Made by a program: the position numbers and the translations under genes. The notes below the pieces were generated by a model, which was given only the letters and a program-made list of their open reading frames with translations, was not told the DNA's origin and made no database searches. A DNA stretch of 64,000 bases from Deroplatys truncata (taxonomy: Eukaryota > Arthropoda > Insecta > Mantodea > Mantidae), in NCBI GenBank assembly GCA_030765065.1, contig CM060988.1, positions 201,498,565 to 201,562,564 of the forward strand. Reading direction: 5' to 3'. Shown here piece after piece: positions 22,759 through 34,405 of the stretch (the first letter of the stretch is position 1; every line of letters begins with the position of its first letter).

Positions 22759-23590
22759 TCTGATGTGTTACTTCACACGACTTTCTCTAAACCGTATCGT
22801 TTATTAGCGGGTATACAAACTATTCTTACTAAAGTTTGTTTTTATATCTACATTTTAATCCAAACAAATAGAAATAGCTACATTACACATTTCGTTATGT
22901 ATACAAAGAGAACAGCGATAGTCAAATGTTTTAACAACTGGACGCTATATGCTGACCTTAAAATTCCATACTGTTTCCATGACATCGCGAGAAACAACTG
23001 AATGTTGACAGGACTTTAACTGAATGGCCAAGAAATTCGAACCTTTAGTAACGGACATCTCAAAAAAGGCTCATAACCACAAAAAAGAACGTATTTGAAA
23101 TAGAAGCTGTGTTTTAAATAGATATAAATGTTTTCGTCTATCTCTTAACGTTTACCAGTTACAAGATTATACAAAATTCCTTCTGAATAAAGAGGACTGC
23201 AGGTTATTCCCAGAAAATTCAAGACATACATTTTATTTGTCATGGAAATGTCTTCAACATATGATATTTTAATAAAAATCGTTAGAACTATTTTTTAGAA
23301 AATCAAAAATTTCGAAAAACATTCGTGTAAAAATTAGTTTGGGGTGGGAGATTTTCTTCAAAAGCTTTGGGTCGCATCCTTGGAAAGTACTGAACCTAAA
23401 TATCAAACTTAGTATTCATCCGACTTTTCGTTTGAGTCATGCATTCACAAACACACATGGAACTTTTTCTAAAAACTTTTTTGTATTCAGGGGTTCCCAA
23501 AACAGCATTTCCGGTGAAATCTCAGTATAAATTTTTTGGGTGGAAATCCAACTCCTTCCCTACTTACTATGTACGTGTTAGAGAAAGTAA
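22759..23590 (-). mobile_element. family A copy 8, older subfamily
   Basis: It begins tctgatgtgttacttcac ... gactttctcta and ends gttagagaaagt. It differs from the main subfamily in the distal part ('agcgatagtcaaatgtttt', 'aactggacgctatatgctg') but keeps the same ends and order. Confidence 0.75.
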
Positions 23591-23675
23591 AAAGACGCGA
23601 AAGGAAGAATATCAACAAAAGAAGAAAAAAGGAGAAAGAAAGAGAAGAAAAGCAAAGCGTAGTAATTTAGAACAG

Positions 23676-24878
23676 ATAGTGGTAGTTGTTTCAAACAAAT
23701 GACTATGGTAGAAAGTACCACCCTTATAAAGCTTAAGTCTAAAGTTTGACGATGCTACGTTGTTTAGATTGTTTGGCAGCCATTAATAGCGAATTTGTAA
23801 ACATGATAAAACTGGCCATCGTTATGTGATACAATACTTTCATTTGAAAGGTCTTAGTCCAACTAATATTAAAGCTGAGCTAGATTCTACTCTGGGGGAG
23901 TCTGCTCCTTCGTTTACAACAGTAAAATATTGGGTGGCAGAGTTTAAGAGCTGCCAAGACGAACAGTGGTCGACCAAATGAGGTGACCGCGCCAGAAATT
24001 GTGAAGAAAATTCACAAAATGGTATTGGATGACCGTCGACTGTAAGTGCGCGAGCTAGCAGACATCGTAGGTATTTCAGAAAGTGCTGTATATCGCATGC
24101 TGACTGAAAATTTAGTCCTGAGAAAGCTATGCGCAAGATGGGTGCCGCGTTTACACACGATGGAACAAAAGCAGCGTCGTGAGGATGTTTCAGTCGAGTG
24201 TTTGGCGATGTTTCGCTGCAATAAAGCTAAGTTTTTGCGTCGATTCATAACCATGGATGGAACAAGCGTCCATCACTTCACCCTGAGACGAAGTAAAAGT
24301 CAAAACAGTGGATTGAAAAGGGAGAATCGGCTCCAAAGAAGGCGAAGACAGTTCCATTTGCAGGCAAGGTCATGGGGTCAGTTTTTTGGAATGAGTGTGG
24401 AATAATTATCTTCAAAAAGGAAAAGCAATCAATGGCGGGTATATGCAAACGTATTGCAGCGTTTGAATGATGAAATAAGTAAAAACGAGCGCATTTAGTG
24501 GAAAAGAAATCTTTGTTTCATCAAGATAACGCACCAGTTCACACATGCATTATCGCAATGGCCAAAATGAATGAGTTAAAGTTCGAATTGCTTCCTCTTG
24601 CACCCTATTCGCCAGATTTAGTCCCCTCTGATTATTTTCTGTTTCCAAAGTTGAAGAAATGGCTTGGTGCTAAAAGATTTGCCAACAGTGAAGAGCTGGA
24701 GTCTGCAGTTGATGGCTATTTTGCAGAACTCGACGGTTCTCAATATAAACAGGGTATCGAAGCCATTGAACATCGCTGGGAATCGAACTGAAAGGAGACT
24801 ACGTAGAGAAATAAAGATGTTTTTTCCAAAAATTTTGTGTTTTCTTTGTTAGGTCGGGTACTTCTGGGACAGCCGTCG
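23676..24878 (+). mobile_element. mariner element copy M2, left end lost
   Basis: Same family as 18788-20027. The right end ggtcgggtacttctgggac, agccgtcg is intact and followed by TA. The left inverted repeat is missing; sequence similarity begins at 'gtggtagttgtttcaaac'. Both flanks are purine-rich, so the element probably landed inside the polypurine tract that continues after it. Confidence 0.85.
23803..24830 (+). pseudogene. mariner DD34D transposase pseudogene (M2)
   Basis: DNA-binding region ELADIVGISESAVYRMLTEN, then WVPRLHTME, first Asp in MDGTSVHHF (Glu-Thr-Trp altered to Gly-Thr-Ser), second Asp in FHQDNAPVHT, third Asp in YSPDLVPSDYFLF; the spacing between the last two is 34 residues. 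A stop lies at DDRRL-stop-VRELAD, and frameshifts separate residues around KSQNSGLKRENR and the GEYYAN region, where about 40 bp are missing. All three acidic residues survive but the frame does not. Confidence 0.85.
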
Positions 24879-24879
24879 T

Positions 24880-25430
24880 ACAAGGAGACGAAAGTAAGGA
24901 ATTGTGGAAAAAGATAAAGGAAACAAGGTAAAAAGAATTCCAGAGCAAAAGGACGAGGAAATAGGACAGAAGATTTATAAGCGAGAAGGATAACAGAAAA
25001 GAGGGCAGACGATATGGGAAAGGCAGAGAGAGGGAAGAAAACGTTGATAGGAAAGGGAAGAAAACACAAATCGGAGTAGGGGAAGGGAGAGAAGAGGATG
25101 GTAAAATGAATGAGGTGATATGAGAGGAGAGCAGAAGAGAAAGAAGAGAGAATAAGAGAAGAGGTAATAGGAGCAAAAACAAGAGAAGATAAGAGAAATG
25201 GCAGAGGGGAAGATAAGGAGAGGAGGGAGCATAAAGGAGAAAAGAAGATAAAAGAGAAGAGAAGACAGGATAGAAGAGGAGAGAAGATAAAGAAAAGATA
25301 TAAAAGAAGAGAAACGATTAGATGAGAAGGGAAGAAAAAGAGAGATAACAAGAGAAGAGAAAAGAGAGAAGAAAGGTAAGATAACAGCAATAGAGAAAAG
25401 AAGAGAAGGGAAGGGGAGAAGCCCACACAC
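24880..25430 (+). repeat. polypurine (GA-rich) tract, ~550 bp
   Basis: Almost every base on the plus strand is A or G (runs such as gaagagagaataagagaaga). Long minus-strand frames rich in Leu, Ser, Phe and Pro come from this composition alone. A purine-rich segment at 23580-23660, left of the M2 mariner, looks like the other half of the same tract. Confidence 0.85.
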
Positions 25431-25830
25431 ATGTTCTCTGTAAAGTGCGCCTCCAGACATTTACAAAGTTTAACCACGTAATGGAAGACGATACGACTAA
25501 CTGCATTTCCCTGTTCCGTGTGTGTGTGTGCTTATAAACGTGAGATTCCAGTCATATATAATATTTGCTTCATCTCTGTTTTCTTATGAAAACACACATT
25601 AGCAAGAAAAGGCACCACTGCTCAGGGTAAAATGGTGTATGTATCTCATGAATAACTAATTAATATAACATATTTACAACCAATCAGACCTCAGTAAAAA
25701 CAGGTACCGTCAACGCGGTACCGTCTTCGGTTTAATTTCTGCCCTTAGTTGGATGTGGAATCAAATCTTTCACTTATCAAGTTTTAAAACAAGCTGTTCA
25801 TAACTCATAAATGCTCATTCTTAATTTTAA
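25431..25830. other. unassigned non-coding DNA
   Basis: Nothing recognisable. A short inverted pair 'accgtcaacgcggtaccgtc' lies at about 25707. Confidence 0.4.
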
Positions 25831-25917
25831 AAAATCTGATGTCATACATTCACATGACTTTCTCTACCCTCTATCTTTATTAGTGGGTATACACACTATT
25901 CTTACTAAAGCTTATTT
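25831..25917 (-). repeat. family A end fragment
   Basis: tctgatgtcatacattcaca, then gactttctctac and 'tagtgggtatac': the outer 90 bp of the older subfamily, joined to an oppositely oriented copy. Confidence 0.65.
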
Positions 25918-25920
25918 TAT

Positions 25921-26640
25921 TTTCTCTACTACGTATAGTAAGTAGGGGAAGTATTGTATTCCATCCAAAAATTCGATACCGAGATGAAATGTCTTTGACG
26001 CCCCCTGAACAAACAAAAAAAAATTTTTTTTTAGAAAAAGTTCTATAAGGATGTGAGTGAACTTTAAAACAAAAAGTAGGATAAATGCAAAACTTACTTA
26101 ATATTTAAGTTCAGTATCTTTCAAAAATGCGACACTAAGATTTTCACGAAAATCCCTCACCCCTAAACTAACCTTTACATGGAACAGTTTTCGAAATTTC
26201 TGATTTTCTAAAATACGGCTACAACGATTTCGATTAAAATACCTTCCATAAAAGATATTTACATGAAAAAATAAAAGGTCTATCTTCAATTTCCTGGGAA
26301 TAGCCTGTGAAGTCCACTTCATTCGGAAATAAATTTGCAGTATCTTGTATAACTGATAAACGTTAAACAATAGACGAAAACGTACCGCACAAAAATTCTA
26401 GATCTCATTACAAATGATTTTTTTGTAGTATCAGCCATTTCCGACATACCTGTTATCATTGGTTCGAATTCCTCAATACTTGGTCATTCTTTTCAAGTCC
26501 TGTCGATTTTCAGTAGTTTATGGCGATGTCATGAAAAGAGTATGGAATTTTAAGGGCAGCACATAACGTCCAGTTCTTAAACATTTCACGATCACTATTC
26601 CCAGTCAGAGATAAAGAAAAGTAGGGCTTTCAAACTCAAA
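25921..26640 (+). mobile_element. family A copy, diverged, 3' end lost
   Basis: It starts ttttctctactacgtatag, then 'ccaaaaattcgataccgag', and continues through 'gattaaaataccttcc' and 'cctgggaatagcctg' to 'catttcacgatcactattcc'. The terminal motif is missing. Confidence 0.65.
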
Positions 26641-26689
26641 AAGTCCTATCAACACAACCAAAATCTTTGTAACTTTTCTTTCCCCGCCT

Positions 26690-27010
26690 ACAGAACATGT
26701 GTCCAGAACACTCTAGAAGGCGATGGAAATTTCCATCGGCATTTAAGCCAGCGTTCTCCCCCGTCAATTGGCTCGTAAGTTAGTGAGCGAGTTAGCGACT
26801 GTTTCTAGTGCGACAATAACTGCTGTTCTCCGAGTGAGTTCGTGACGACAGCTGTGACGTGTAGTGAGTGCTGCTTCCGGGAGAGATTGGAGAAGTCTCG
26901 TGTTCGACTACCCTGCAAGTGAACCGTCCGGAAGAAGGAAGGACTCTCTACGTCGTGCGTATTTCGGTATGTCGCTACGTCACGAAGAAAGTGAAGCGAT
27001 ATTGAAAACT
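26690..27010 (+). promoter_or_regulatory. GC-richer island, promoter or 5'-leader-like
   Basis: It stands out from the AT-rich surroundings. It contains a 12-bp palindrome tggaaatttcca, a TATA-like 'gcatttaag', an inverted CCAAT box, a GTAAGT donor-like word and 'tacgtcac' (CRE-like). No reading frame follows. It may be a retroelement leader; the evidence is compositional. Confidence 0.25.
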
Positions 27011-27036
27011 AAGTGACAATATACAAGTCACGAAAA

Positions 27037-27300
27037 ATATGATATTTTAAACAAAATGGTTGTAAAAGATAGTTTGAAGGGAAGAGGGATTTTCTTGACA
27101 GCTTTTTTGCTGCATCTTTGGAACACTGCCTTTTCGTTTTCGAGCTATGCTGTTCAGAAACACACACGTGGATCTTTATCTAGAATGCTTTTTTGGTTTC
27201 GGGGGGCCTCAAAACATGTATTTCCGGTGAAGTCTGATAACGATCTTTTGGGCGAAATAAAGCAGTTCCTCTACTTTATAGGCAGGTGGTAGAGAAAGTA
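27037..27300 (-). mobile_element. family A fragment, 5' end of the element
   Basis: 'aatatgatattttaaac', 'gagctatgctgttcagaaac' and 'caaaacatgtatttccggtg', ending gtagagaaagt. Confidence 0.7.
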
Positions 27301-28592
27301 AAAAACTGAATTCCAGTATTTCACACAAATCTTCCAGTACCTCTTGTGTAAGAAATTGTTTTAAATTATTTGCGGAACAGCTAAGTGTGTATGCCATAAA
27401 CATTTTTAGTCACGTGTCCAATAATCCTAATTTCCGTATAGCAAGTAGGTTCACAAGATTTCTGAAAAGTTTTTATCTTTCCCCTTGAAGCACTCGTCGT
27501 TCTGTGAAGGGGAAGAAAAATGCTAGTGCCGCCATTTCATTTCTTCATTTTTTCTTCCCTCTATGCCATTCTCGCTTGTGGGAATTGCCAGTTGGCTGCT
27601 CTTCCATATATTGTTGCGTGGTAAATGGTTACATTCTCGCTTTCCTTTTGTTTAACTCACGGGGTCGGATTTATCCACGTGTTTATAAATTCACTTCATA
27701 TGATCTAGTCAAATGCGGCTCGACTGAAGCTGCCCCATTTAACTACAGCATTTCCACGTAGAGACAGCTTCATTTTTGGGTGCGCTTGCTATTACACTTC
27801 GTCCCTCTGTACGCATGAAACAATTCACGGACATACGGAGTTGAAATTTCATACTTAAGGGAACTATCTGAATTTTCCAAAACCCTAATCATTCGACTGG
27901 ATATTTTATATTCTTTTTAAGCACTTATGTGTGTATAAAAAAAGTTTGGTTGCAAAATCTTGTGCAGATTGATACGTTGTTCTAGGATTATGCATTCAAG
28001 AACACAAATTTAAGGCAGTTTACAAAAAATTCTCCTAGTGATTCATTTTTAAACGACATTTCAAATATGTATTCCCTATCGGGCTACAAAATAAGTTTGC
28101 TAAGAAATATACTTCTAAATTAATTGGTTTAATTGTTTTTCTTCATTGCGAGTTTCGGCTTTTGCAAAAAATATATGCTTATCAAACTTGGATCAACTTT
28201 GTGACGTAACACATTTCTCTTATGACGGACTTATTCGGCGTTAAATGAGTGATGTCATTATTAGCTCAGCGAGCACATTGTCTCAAAGGTGAGGTGCGGA
28301 ATTGAACCTCGACTGCATTCGTTTCCGACTTCATAAACAGGTTGATATACTACGGCGGTGCAGAAGTGTTTTTCGCTAGGACATTTTGTGCGTTCTTTGC
28401 ACGCGAGATGGAAGTGGCCTCCGATCACAGAATTTCCATGGTTGAGTGCTAAGCCGAGACACACTACGCTACAAATCTCCCCAGTTATTTGAGTCACTGT
28501 CAGCATGCATGCTGAGATTGAGAGTTTGCGAGACGCAAGCGAAAGAAGTTCCAAATGTAAATACTGGAAAGGTACAATATAAGTCCCACTTC
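27301..28592. other. unassigned non-coding DNA
   Basis: About 1.3 kb with no repeat match and no reading frame with recognisable content. Short frames at 27504-27761 and on the minus strand have no family features. Confidence 0.45.
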
Positions 28593-28869
28593 GTCGTCCT
28601 CCGTGGTCTAGTGGTAAAATGCTAGCCTCTAATTCGCGAGGTCGCGGGTTCAAATCCGGCGGAGGGCGATGGATTTTTTCGGGCGTAAAAATTCTTAGTA
28701 TGGCTTCCTTCGGAAGGGAAGTAAAGCCGGTGGTCCCGTGTGAAAGAACCTCAAGCCTGCTAAAGAGACCTCTGAGCAAAATTACCGGTCTTTCACGCCC
28801 AATATAGAATGGAACTCTAAAGACCATAGTAACTAAAGAGCGTCCATAAATAAAACTTAATTTAATTTC
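28593..28869 (+). mobile_element. tRNA-headed SINE, family S1, complete
   Basis: Flanked by aagtcccacttc (28581-28592) and aagtcccatttc (28870-28881), a 12-bp target duplication with one mismatch. The head has an A-box-like tggtctagtggt and B-box gggttcaaatcc within a tRNA-like 5' region. The body follows as 'ttttttcgggcgtaaaaat', 'ttccttcggaagggaagtaa', 'gagcgtccataaataaaac'. It ends AT-rich (taatttaatt). Best reference copy of S1. Confidence 0.88.
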
Positions 28870-28881
28870 AAGTCCCATTTC

Positions 28882-29463
28882 ACTAAGATGACCTCGTAAC
28901 TATTCACATTCACACCTTCTACTTATCTTTCGCTAGTCCTCTGCCAGAGGCACTGGTGATAAACCCGCTTTAACGTATAGAAGTCATGCGCAGACAACCG
29001 ACTAGTGGCAACGGCCGAATAAATCTGCAGTCCGCGTATTAATAACTCTATAGAAAGTTTTAGTTAGCATATTTTGGGGAAACTATTTCTAAGTTTCACT
29101 GTGATGGATAAAAAATTGCATCGTGAGGAGCATTTTAAATGCTGAAAACAGTCTGAAATATTACGAGGAAACTGCAACGGAAAAATTACTCATAAAAACT
29201 GCCCCCAAATTCTGCTAATTTTTTATTAAATAGTGTACGTCTCTGCTTAAAATACCCAATTTAGAAGCTGAATAACATAATAGGTGCAGCAAATTTTGCA
29301 AAAAATGTGAAAAATGATGAGAAAAAGACGCAAACACCCCCTCCGCTCGGTTATTTAAATTGCCACATAACTCTCATTTTCACTCAACACCAAAACTTGA
29401 CCACGAAAGCGTTACTAGGCAATTATTGGACTTACTAATAAGTTAAAAAGTCTAATACTTTTT
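28882..29463. other. unassigned non-coding DNA
   Basis: AT-rich; no gene or repeat recognised. Confidence 0.4.
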
Positions 29464-29807
29464 ACTTTCTCTACTAAGTATAGTAAGCAAGGGAAGTATT
29501 GTCTTCCACCCAAAAATTCGAATTCAAGATTTCACCGGAAATACATATTTTAAGGCCCCCTGAATAAAATAAAAAGCGTTATAAGAAAAAGGTCCGTCTG
29601 TGCATGTGTCTGTGAACAACATAACCCAAAAAACGAAAGTCGGACAAACACCAAACTTGGTATTTATGTTTAATACCTTCCAAAGATGGGGCACGAAGAT
29701 TTTCAAGAAAATCCCCCCACCCCAGACTATCTTTTGCATGGAAGACTTTTCGAAATTTCGTTTTTGTAAACAATGGCTCTAACGCTTTTGATTAAAATAT
29801 ATATTAT
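29464..29807 (+). mobile_element. family A copy, 3' truncated
   Basis: It starts actttctctactaag and runs through 'gcatgtgtctgtgaacaac' and 'accaaacttggtatt' to 'cttttgattaaaatat', where family B begins. Confidence 0.75.
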
Positions 29808-29811
29808 TATT

Positions 29812-31638
29812 TGAGGCAGCATTTTTAACACTTAAATGATTTCAGTCTAATTATATAATATATAAATTCAATAACAGCCCGCCTTAAAGCAATATGTGTA
29901 TGTAACAATATATAAAAAAATGTATGTAACAGTGATTGTATATGTTTATATTATTGTATACATGCTCAATAATGTTATGTGAATGTATTACGTAATTTAA
30001 TAATGTAGGAGCTGTGAGAATAATAGGTTAAAAGTTGCTAACAATGAGGTAACCTTGAGGCAATAAAGAGTAAGAAAGTTAATAATGCTACTAGTCATTA
30101 TTGGAGCAACAATAATGTAAATTTTGTGACAGTTTATAAAATAGCCAATCAACAACCAGAAGAAGCTTTAGTTAAATAAAGGTATTCTATTGGAGTAGGA
30201 TTAGCCAATCAGAGACTTGAAATACAGAAATTTACAAATTTAGGCGCTAGAAACCAAATCAGTTGCTTGTAGACAGTGCTCATAACTGGACGTGTTGGTT
30301 GCAGACAGTGTTCCTGACGTGAGATGCGTCCTCGAGAAATTTAATACGTATTCGTATGAGACGAAAATACTTTACCTGTTAAAAAGTGCATGCAATTAAT
30401 AAAAAAAATCTGATGTGTTACACTCACATGACTTTCTCTACTCTTGTACAATCTAATTTTACAAACGCCTATTCTCCATATGCTTCATGTTAATCGAGAT
30501 ATCGAGATGTCAATCTTATTTGTAATTTTCTTGTAGATGCAAGGGGAATATGGTAGCTTTTAAGCGATAGTCAAATATTTTAACGCTGGTTGCTATGTGG
30601 CGCATTCCATTCTCTTTGCATGTCCAGGACATAAAAAAAATGAATAACGCATTTGAGAAAAAGTATAAGTATTGGAACATTTAAGGAAATAACAAGCAAT
30701 ATTTCGAAAACGGTTCACTCAACAAAAGAAATGTATATGACATAAGTTGTGTATTTTAACGCGATCTACATTTTTTGTGTAGTAAAATTTTGTCTATCTC
30801 TTATGGTTTACCAGTTATGCAAAAGTCGTTCACAATGAAGAATACGTTTGGAGACATTCCCAGAAAATTCGAGACATACATTGCATTTCTCATGACATTA
30901 TCTTAAACATATGATATTTTCATCAAAATCGTTAGAGCCATTTTTGAGAAAATTAAAATTTTCGAAAAATCCTCCATGTAAAGGGTAGTCTGGAGTGGGG
31001 GGATTTTCTTGAAAACCTTCGTGTCGCATCTCTGGAAGATACTGAACCTAAATACCAAGTTTGGTGCTTATCCGACTTTTCGTTTTTGAGTTATGCTGTT
31101 CACAGACACACACACAGAGACACACACACACACACACACACAGACAGACACACAGACACACAGACAGACACACACACGGACATGTTTCCAAAAATGCGTT
31201 TTTTGGATTCAGGAGATCTCAAAACATGTATTTCCGGTGAAATCTCGGTATCGAATTTTTGGGTGGAATGCAATACTTCCCCTACTTACTATACGTAGTA
31301 GAGAAAGTAAAAATCTCACAGCTCTCTTTATATCAGTGAAGTGTTATTTAAATCGTGTCAAGCATTCATAAAAGGAGTGAAGTAAAATTATAATCTGTGT
31401 AAGCCTAGATTCTTCAGTCGCACCACAATCCTGCAAAGAGAAACATGTCTAACAATAATACTGACGCAGTCGAGGCAAACATAAATATATTTAAAGAAAC
31501 AGTCAAATTACAAAGTTAAAATTTGGGACGAAGGCTACCGGGTACCATACTTCAAGTTCGGCTCCCCAACAGTCGACATACAATACAACACCTATTTAAA
31601 ACTGATTTTCCATACGTAGCAGCAACAAAACTTCTTCA
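29812..31638 (-). mobile_element. family B copy 3, interrupted by family A
   Basis: The minus-strand element runs from ...CTTCTTCA at the right (start TGAAGAAG in its own sense) to TGAGGCAG at the left, flanked by TATT on both sides (4-bp duplication). A 900-bp family A copy occupies 30409-31308; without it the length is about 927 bp, like the other family B copies. 'acgtcctcgagaaatttaa' and 'tgacgcagtcgaggcaaac' lie on either side of the insertion. Confidence 0.7.
30409..31308 (-). mobile_element. family A copy, complete, nested in family B
   Basis: It runs tctgatgtgttacactcac ... gactttctctac to tatacgtagtagagaaagt, 900 bp. A CA/CAGA microsatellite lies at about 31107-31177. The surrounding family B sequence is interrupted inside an A-rich word (aataaaa...aatct). 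No clear target duplication beyond the A run. Confidence 0.88.
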
Positions 31639-32107
31639 TATTGCCCAATTGCCATATTGTCCAATTTTAACTGATCGGTTAACTTAAACGTTTTAAGAAA
31701 GACTGCAGAAAACTTTTCAAATTTGCTTGAAAATGGTACAAAATTATAACTGTAGTTTACAAAGACATTCGCCTAAAAATTTACCATTTTTAGAATTATT
31801 TCCCAAAATATTAAACCTTACCCACATTTCTGCATTATTTCAGCCACAAAATGAACTCAAGCAATTTAACGTCCTTCGAACATCTACGACTTTACTAATG
31901 GCATGACTATTTTTTTATTTTCTCAAAATTGGCTCAAAGCATTTTGATTAAAATATGATATATTTAAGATATGTATATGACAAGAGCAATGTACATCTTG
32001 AATTTTCTGGTTATAACCTGTGAAGTCCTCTTCATTCTGAACGTCTTTCACTTAAATGCTAACCGTAAAAGGTCGACAAGAAATTATCAGAGAAAGAAAA
32101 TGTACAG

Positions 32108-32240
32108 CAGGGATAGATGGCTCAATAGCGCAGTCGGTAGAGAACCTGGCTACTGGTTCGATCCAGGTTCGATCCCCGGCTGAGGTGTAGAAATTTTTCT
32201 CTAGCCAAGCAGAGGCTGGGAGTATGAATGACAGTGTGAT
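32108..32240 (+). mobile_element. short tRNA-headed SINE, distinct family
   Basis: A-box-like tagcgcagtcggtagag and B-box ggttcgatccccggc lie in a tRNA-like arrangement, followed by a short body ('tctctagccaagcagaggct'). The end is uncertain and no target duplication was resolved. Confidence 0.55.
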
Positions 32241-32356
32241 GTATAAAACTCAACCGTATACGAGTTAAAACTAACGTCGATGGGCAATATTACCAAGGTA
32301 AAATACCTGTTTAGAACTCACCATTTTTCTGGCATTAACCATCTCCGAGAAATTCG

Positions 32357-32644
32357 TTGTCGTCGTCCTCGTGGTCTAGGGGTACATGCTAGCCTCTGGT
32401 TCCCGAGGTCGCGGGCTCAAACCCGGCGGAGGGCGTTGGATTTTTTTTCGGGCGTAAAAATCCTTATCATGGCTTCCTTTAGATGGGAAGTAAAGCCGGT
32501 GGTCTACCACCCGTAACAGAAGCTCAAGGCTGATAAAGGCACCTGAGTGAAATTTCCGGTCTTTCACGCCCAATATAGAATGGGATGCTAAGAACCATGG
32601 TAGTTAAAGAGCATCCATAAATGAAACTACATTTAATTTAATTT
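32357..32644 (+). mobile_element. tRNA-headed SINE, family S1, complete
   Basis: Target duplication ctccgagaaattcg / ttccgagatattcg (32343-32356, 32645-32658). Same body as 28593-28869 with minor changes (the A box is tggtctaggggt). Confidence 0.85.
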
Positions 32645-32771
32645 TTCCGAGATATTCGCTTTAATAGCTTGAATTTTCAAGCACATAGTTTACAGATTTT
32701 TCAAGTGTTACGTCGCCACTCTTTCGTTTCTAGTGGTTATCCAAAGAAAAGAGAGAAAAACAGAGAGAGAT

Positions 32772-32973
32772 TTTTATTTATAGACGCTCTATAACTACCA
32801 TGGTTCTTAGCGTCCCATTCTATATTGAACGTGAAATACCGGTAATTTCTTTATCAGGCTTGAAGTTCTTTCACGTGCCGTAAATCTACGACACGGGACC
32901 ACCGACCTTACTTCCCTCCCAAAGTTTTCACGCCCGAAAAAATCCATCGACCTCCGCCGGGTTTGAACGCGCA
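32772..32973 (-). mobile_element. tRNA-headed SINE, family S1, head truncated
   Basis: Minus strand: the tail 'gacgctctataactaccat' and 'gtcccattctatattgaacg', then the body to 'ccatcgacctccgccggg'. The tRNA-like head stops after the B-box region. Confidence 0.75.
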
Positions 32974-33029
32974 TCCAAATAACGTAATTACAACCAGCAT
33001 ATAGTGGATCCGCTTTTTACTCTAACTAG

Positions 33030-33560
33030 CACTTATTTATAGCACTAGAAGAAGTAGGTTTTATATTGTACGAACAAATTCGATATCGATATTTGACCGG
33101 AAACACGTTTTGTGGTCCCCTAAACTCAAAAACGAATTGGTATTTAAGTCAGCATCGTTCAAGGATGCGTCACGAACATTTTCTAGAAAAGCCCTCCACC
33201 CTATACATGGAAAATGTTTTGTTATTTTTTATTTTCTACAACGAGTTTGAATAAAATGTTTTCAGATATCTTTATTACAATCAAAACTTAATCTTTTGTT
33301 TTCTTCAAATAACCTCTGAAGTCTCTACATAGGTAGATTTCGTTAAAACATACAATTACCCTAGCATGGCATTAACCCTTTCTGACATATTCGTTGTTAC
33401 TGGTTTGAATTTTCAATTAATCTACAGCTTTTTTTCAATGCTCAGTCGCCAGAATTTTAAAGCCAGCTCTATTAGTAGAAGTACTGTATTCGATCAAAAA
33501 ACTTAATATACAGATTTAACCGGAAATACATGTTTTGAGGTGCTTTATTATATGTGTAGA
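33030..33560 (+). repeat. family A fragments, strongly diverged
   Basis: 'acaaattcgatatcgatatt', 'aaattggtatttaag', then 'ggaaatacatgttttgagg'. Pieces of two copies in the same orientation. Confidence 0.45.
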
Positions 33561-34079
33561 TCATAAAGAAGGCAATAGTTTTACAAAGTGTTTTATTTGG
33601 GATGATTCACGTGAATTTGCATGGCCTCATGAAACGCTCGCCAGTGCAACTTTAGTGTCGGACAGAGCGAGAGAGAGAGAAAAATGCTCGCCGCTGTAAG
33701 AACATAAAAATGCTGATGACAGAGGGTGCCATACATCTGCCACACGGGGGTTGGTAGTGGTAACCGGAAATTGAGCAAGAACTACCCTCTCACTCTCTTG
33801 TTTTTGCTTCCATTTCCGCTATCCCTCGCTGATATCATTTTGTTTTGTTAATAACGTCACGCCACTGTCTCAAATGTAAAACAAAGGAACAATATTTTAT
33901 CATTCCCAATGGAAATGTAGCCTCCAATACACAAATATTTACTTATACCCATTTTTAGTTCCCTCTACCTTAACACCACACAAAAATTAATACGACAGCT
34001 CCAGAATTTCATTCAGATTTGTATTTATTCTAAGTATTTAACGATTAAAATGGCAAAACAAAAAAACATTTCTGGTGTT
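33561..34079. other. unassigned non-coding DNA
   Basis: A minus-strand frame at 33593-33778 (61 codons) has no recognisable motif. A (GA)n patch lies at about 33668. Confidence 0.4.
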
Positions 34080-34405
34080 ACATTCACATGATTTCTCTGT
34101 TCACTCTTCTACGAAATATTCTTACAAAAGCCCATTCTTCTATTTCTTGTTGATACGCATTCATCACATATTTATTTCTAGCTATAAGAAAAATACTGTA
34201 GGCTAAAGCGACAGTCAGATTTTTAAAAACCGTGTCGCTATGTGATGGCTTTGAAATTCCATTCTCTTTGTATGACCACGAGGGAAACAAAGAAATCTTA
34301 TGTGCTACATTCGCATAACTTTCTCTACCCTCTATTGCTTATTAGTGGGTATACAAGTTATTCTTACGAAAGTTTATTTTTCCATCTACTTCATTTTAAT
34401 CCAGA
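34080..34405 (-). repeat. family A end fragments (older subfamily)
   Basis: Two successive outer ends, 'attcacatgatttctctg' (about 34083) and 'attcgcataactttctctac' (about 34309). The segment 34160-34405 is repeated at 35195-35430. Confidence 0.6.

Larger units (their letters stand above)
31910..32720 (+). repeat. family A fragment carrying two SINE insertions
   Basis: 'ctcaaaattggctcaaagc' and 'gaattttctggttataacc' on the left, and 'tttctggcattaaccatctc' and 'gagatattcgctttaatagc' on the right, are family A (older subfamily). SINEs occupy about 32108-32240 and 32357-32644. Confidence 0.55.

Noticed and set aside
24740-25477. Long minus-strand frames (up to 245 codons) rich in Leu, Ser, Phe, Pro
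   Set aside because: They are the complement of a polypurine tract. The absence of stops follows from composition, and there is no domain.
28593-28665. Functional tRNA gene
   Set aside because: The tRNA-like head is followed by a conserved SINE body and flanked by a target duplication; further copies with the same body occur in the window.
30400-31316. aaatct as a target duplication of family A
   Set aside because: The left aaatct belongs to the element's own end in most copies, so the apparent match is not a duplication.
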